Assembly: GCA_011049465.1 (NCBI GenBank)
Contig: DSBP01000123.1
Span: 1 to 6,306 of the forward strand
DNA length: 6,306 nt
Direction of reading: 5' to 3'
DNA from: a bacterium
Lineage (GTDB): Bacteria; Oederibacteriota; PGYV01; DSBP01
Positions 5,392 through 6,306 of this stretch are shown here, one piece after another. Every line of letters starts with the position of its first letter. Positions within the stretch are counted from its first letter, which is position 1. The notes beneath the pieces were generated by a model, which worked only from the letters and a program-made list of their open reading frames with translations, did not search any database and was not told the origin of the DNA. A program made the position numbers and the translations under genes.

Positions 5392-5880
5392 ATGGGAAAT
5401 GGGTATTTGTATGAGCCAGTGGTTTACCCCGATAAAAGATTAAGGTTAAAGTGCCGCGATGTGGAAAGCGTGGATGAAACTGAAAAAGAAATATTTGTCC
5501 GCATGTATCTGACAATGAAAAAATACAACGGCGTAGGGTTTGCCGCACCGCAGGCCGGAATTTTAAGGAAAATGCTTGTGGCAGATACAGGACAGGAACC
5601 TGTTTTTTTGGCAAATCCTTTTATTGAAAAAAAAGCGGGGCTTGAAAGATTCGACGAGGGCTGTCTAAGCGTTCCGGGTGAGACCGTAAACATAAAGCGG
5701 CCCGGAAAAATACGGGTAGTCGGGCTTGACCAGAACGGCAAAAAAAAGGAAATTGATGCAGAGGGTCTTCTTGCAAGGGTAATTCAGCATGAAATTGATC
5801 ATTTAAACGGGAAGCTTATAATTGATTATATGTCTGTTTTAGAAAGAGTGAAGTTCGGTCTAAGGAGGCGGGTTAAATGA
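5392..5880 (+). CDS. def: Peptide deformylase
   Basis: Peptide deformylase removes the formyl group from the N-terminal methionine of new proteins. All three signature motifs are present in this 162-residue protein: GVGFAAPQAG (47-56, with Phe where Leu is usual), EGCLSVPG (89-96), and QHEIDHLNG (132-140). Predicted metal ligands are Cys91, His133 and His137, with catalytic Glu134 and supporting Gln54, so the enzyme should be active. Length is normal for the family. AAGGA at 5381-5385 lies 6 bases before the ATG. The usual partner, methionyl-tRNA formyltransferase (fmt), is not next to it; the following gene is fabH, whose ATG overlaps this stop by four bases (ATGA). It is probably housekeeping rather than part of the upstream redox module. 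The charged tail (ERVKFGLRRRVK) is short and unremarkable. Confidence 0.96.
   Translation: MGNGYLYEPVVYPDKRLRLKCRDVESVDETEKEIFVRMYLTMKKYNGVGFAAPQAGILRKMLVADTGQEPVFLANPFIEKKAGLERFDEGCLSVPGETVNIKRPGKIRVVGLDQNGKKKEIDAEGLLARVIQHEIDHLNGKLIIDYMSVLERVKFGLRRRVK
5862..5868 (+). promoter_or_regulatory. fabH: Shine-Dalgarno site for fabH inside the end of def
   Basis: AAGGAGG lies within the last codons of def, 8 bases before the overlapping ATG at 5877. It is a strong site and sets the fabH start, giving coupled translation from the ATGA overlap. Confidence 0.75.
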
Positions 5881-6306
5881 CAGCCGGGATTAAAGGCGCG
5901 GGTTATTACGTGCCTGGCAGGGTGTTGAAAAATTTCGAACTTGAAAAAATGGTTGATACCACTGACGAGTGGATAAAAACGCAGACAGGTATAGAAGAAA
6001 GAAGGATAGCTGCGGCTGATGAATTTGTGTCTGATATGGCTGTAAAAGCCGCTGAAAAGGCAATACAAAATGCAGGTATAAAAAAACAAGATATAAGCCT
6101 TGTTATAGTGTCGACAATAACTGCGGATAATCCATGGCCTTCGGCGGCAGCGCTAGTCCAGCACAAACTTGGGCTTGGAAGCGTGCCTGCTTTTGACATC
6201 TCCGCAGCGTGTTCGGGTTTTATTTACGGTCTTGAAATAGCAAGGTCAATGGTAGAGTCCGGAAGATACAATAACGTTCTTCTTATAGCAGCGGAAAAAC
6301 TGTCGG
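5877..6306 (+). CDS. fabH: 3-oxoacyl-ACP synthase III, N-terminal part (3' partial)
   Basis: FabH starts fatty acid synthesis by condensing acetyl-CoA (or another acyl-CoA) with malonyl-ACP. The 143 visible residues align closely with E. coli FabH from the first residue. ELEKMVDTTDEWIKTQTGIEERRIAA (21-46) is the family signature, with Trp32 kept. DISAACSGFIYGLEIA (107-122) holds the active-site Cys at 112, the same number as in E. coli. Position 36, an Arg in E. coli that contacts CoA/ACP, is Gln here. The catalytic His and Asn lie beyond the window edge, so completeness cannot be judged. The start overlaps the def stop (ATGA) and has its own strong ribosome site. A related ketoacyl synthase (for example a thiolase-like biosynthetic KAS III) is possible, but ordinary FabH is the best reading. 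Confidence 0.93.
   Translation, partial: MTAGIKGAGYYVPGRVLKNFELEKMVDTTDEWIKTQTGIEERRIAAADEFVSDMAVKAAEKAIQNAGIKKQDISLVIVSTITADNPWPSAAALVQHKLGLGSVPAFDISAACSGFIYGLEIARSMVESGRYNNVLLIAAEKLS

Larger units (their letters stand above)
1..6306 (+). other. Probable single transcription unit (operon segment)
   Basis: All eleven genes point the same way. Junctions are direct abutment at 231-236 (TAAATG) and 2276-2281 (TAAGTG), a one-base gap at 4519, a four-base overlap at 5877-5880, and otherwise gaps of about 10-60 bases. I found no intergenic hairpin followed by a T run and no convincing promoter. One transcript entering from the left is therefore likely, though cryptic internal promoters cannot be excluded. 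Confidence 0.6.

Overview
The window is a tightly packed run of eleven genes, all on the + strand, with no gap longer than about 60 bases. The left end cuts into a gene and the right end cuts through another. Clear Shine-Dalgarno sites, a peptide deformylase and a FabH mark it as bacterial. The COG1433 (NifX/ORP-like) proteins, ATPases carrying ferredoxin inserts, a flavin disulfide-reductase-type enzyme and a ferritin-like protein point to a strict anaerobe. I cannot assign a phylum from the sequence alone; an uncultured anaerobic lineage would fit. No promoter, terminator, RNA gene, insertion sequence or CRISPR was found, so the operon probably begins to the left of the window and continues to the right.

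Left third (1-1161): the end of one NifX/ORP-family protein, a complete second member of that family, a small ferritin-like protein resembling encapsulated ferritin, and a 75-residue Gly/Arg/Ala-rich protein whose first 20 residues resemble the DUF5320 N-terminus. Middle (1221-2278): an S-adenosylmethionine decarboxylase-family protein (SpeD) that probably starts at a TTG, followed by a class I SAM-dependent methyltransferase. Next (2279-5380): two paralogous MinD-type ATPases with inserted two-cluster ferredoxin domains, flanking a CoA-disulfide reductase/NADH oxidase-type flavoprotein. Right end (5392-6306): peptide deformylase (def) and the start of fabH, which overlap by four bases.

The most informative reading is that COG1433 proteins plus paired ferredoxin-insert MinD ATPases recall the anaerobe-specific orange protein (ORP) complex described in Desulfovibrio. 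Here that core is expanded with a flavoprotein, a ferritin-like protein, a Gly-rich protein, SpeD and a methyltransferase. A shared redox, metal or iron-sulfur role for the core is inference. The def and fabH genes look like housekeeping genes sharing the transcript.
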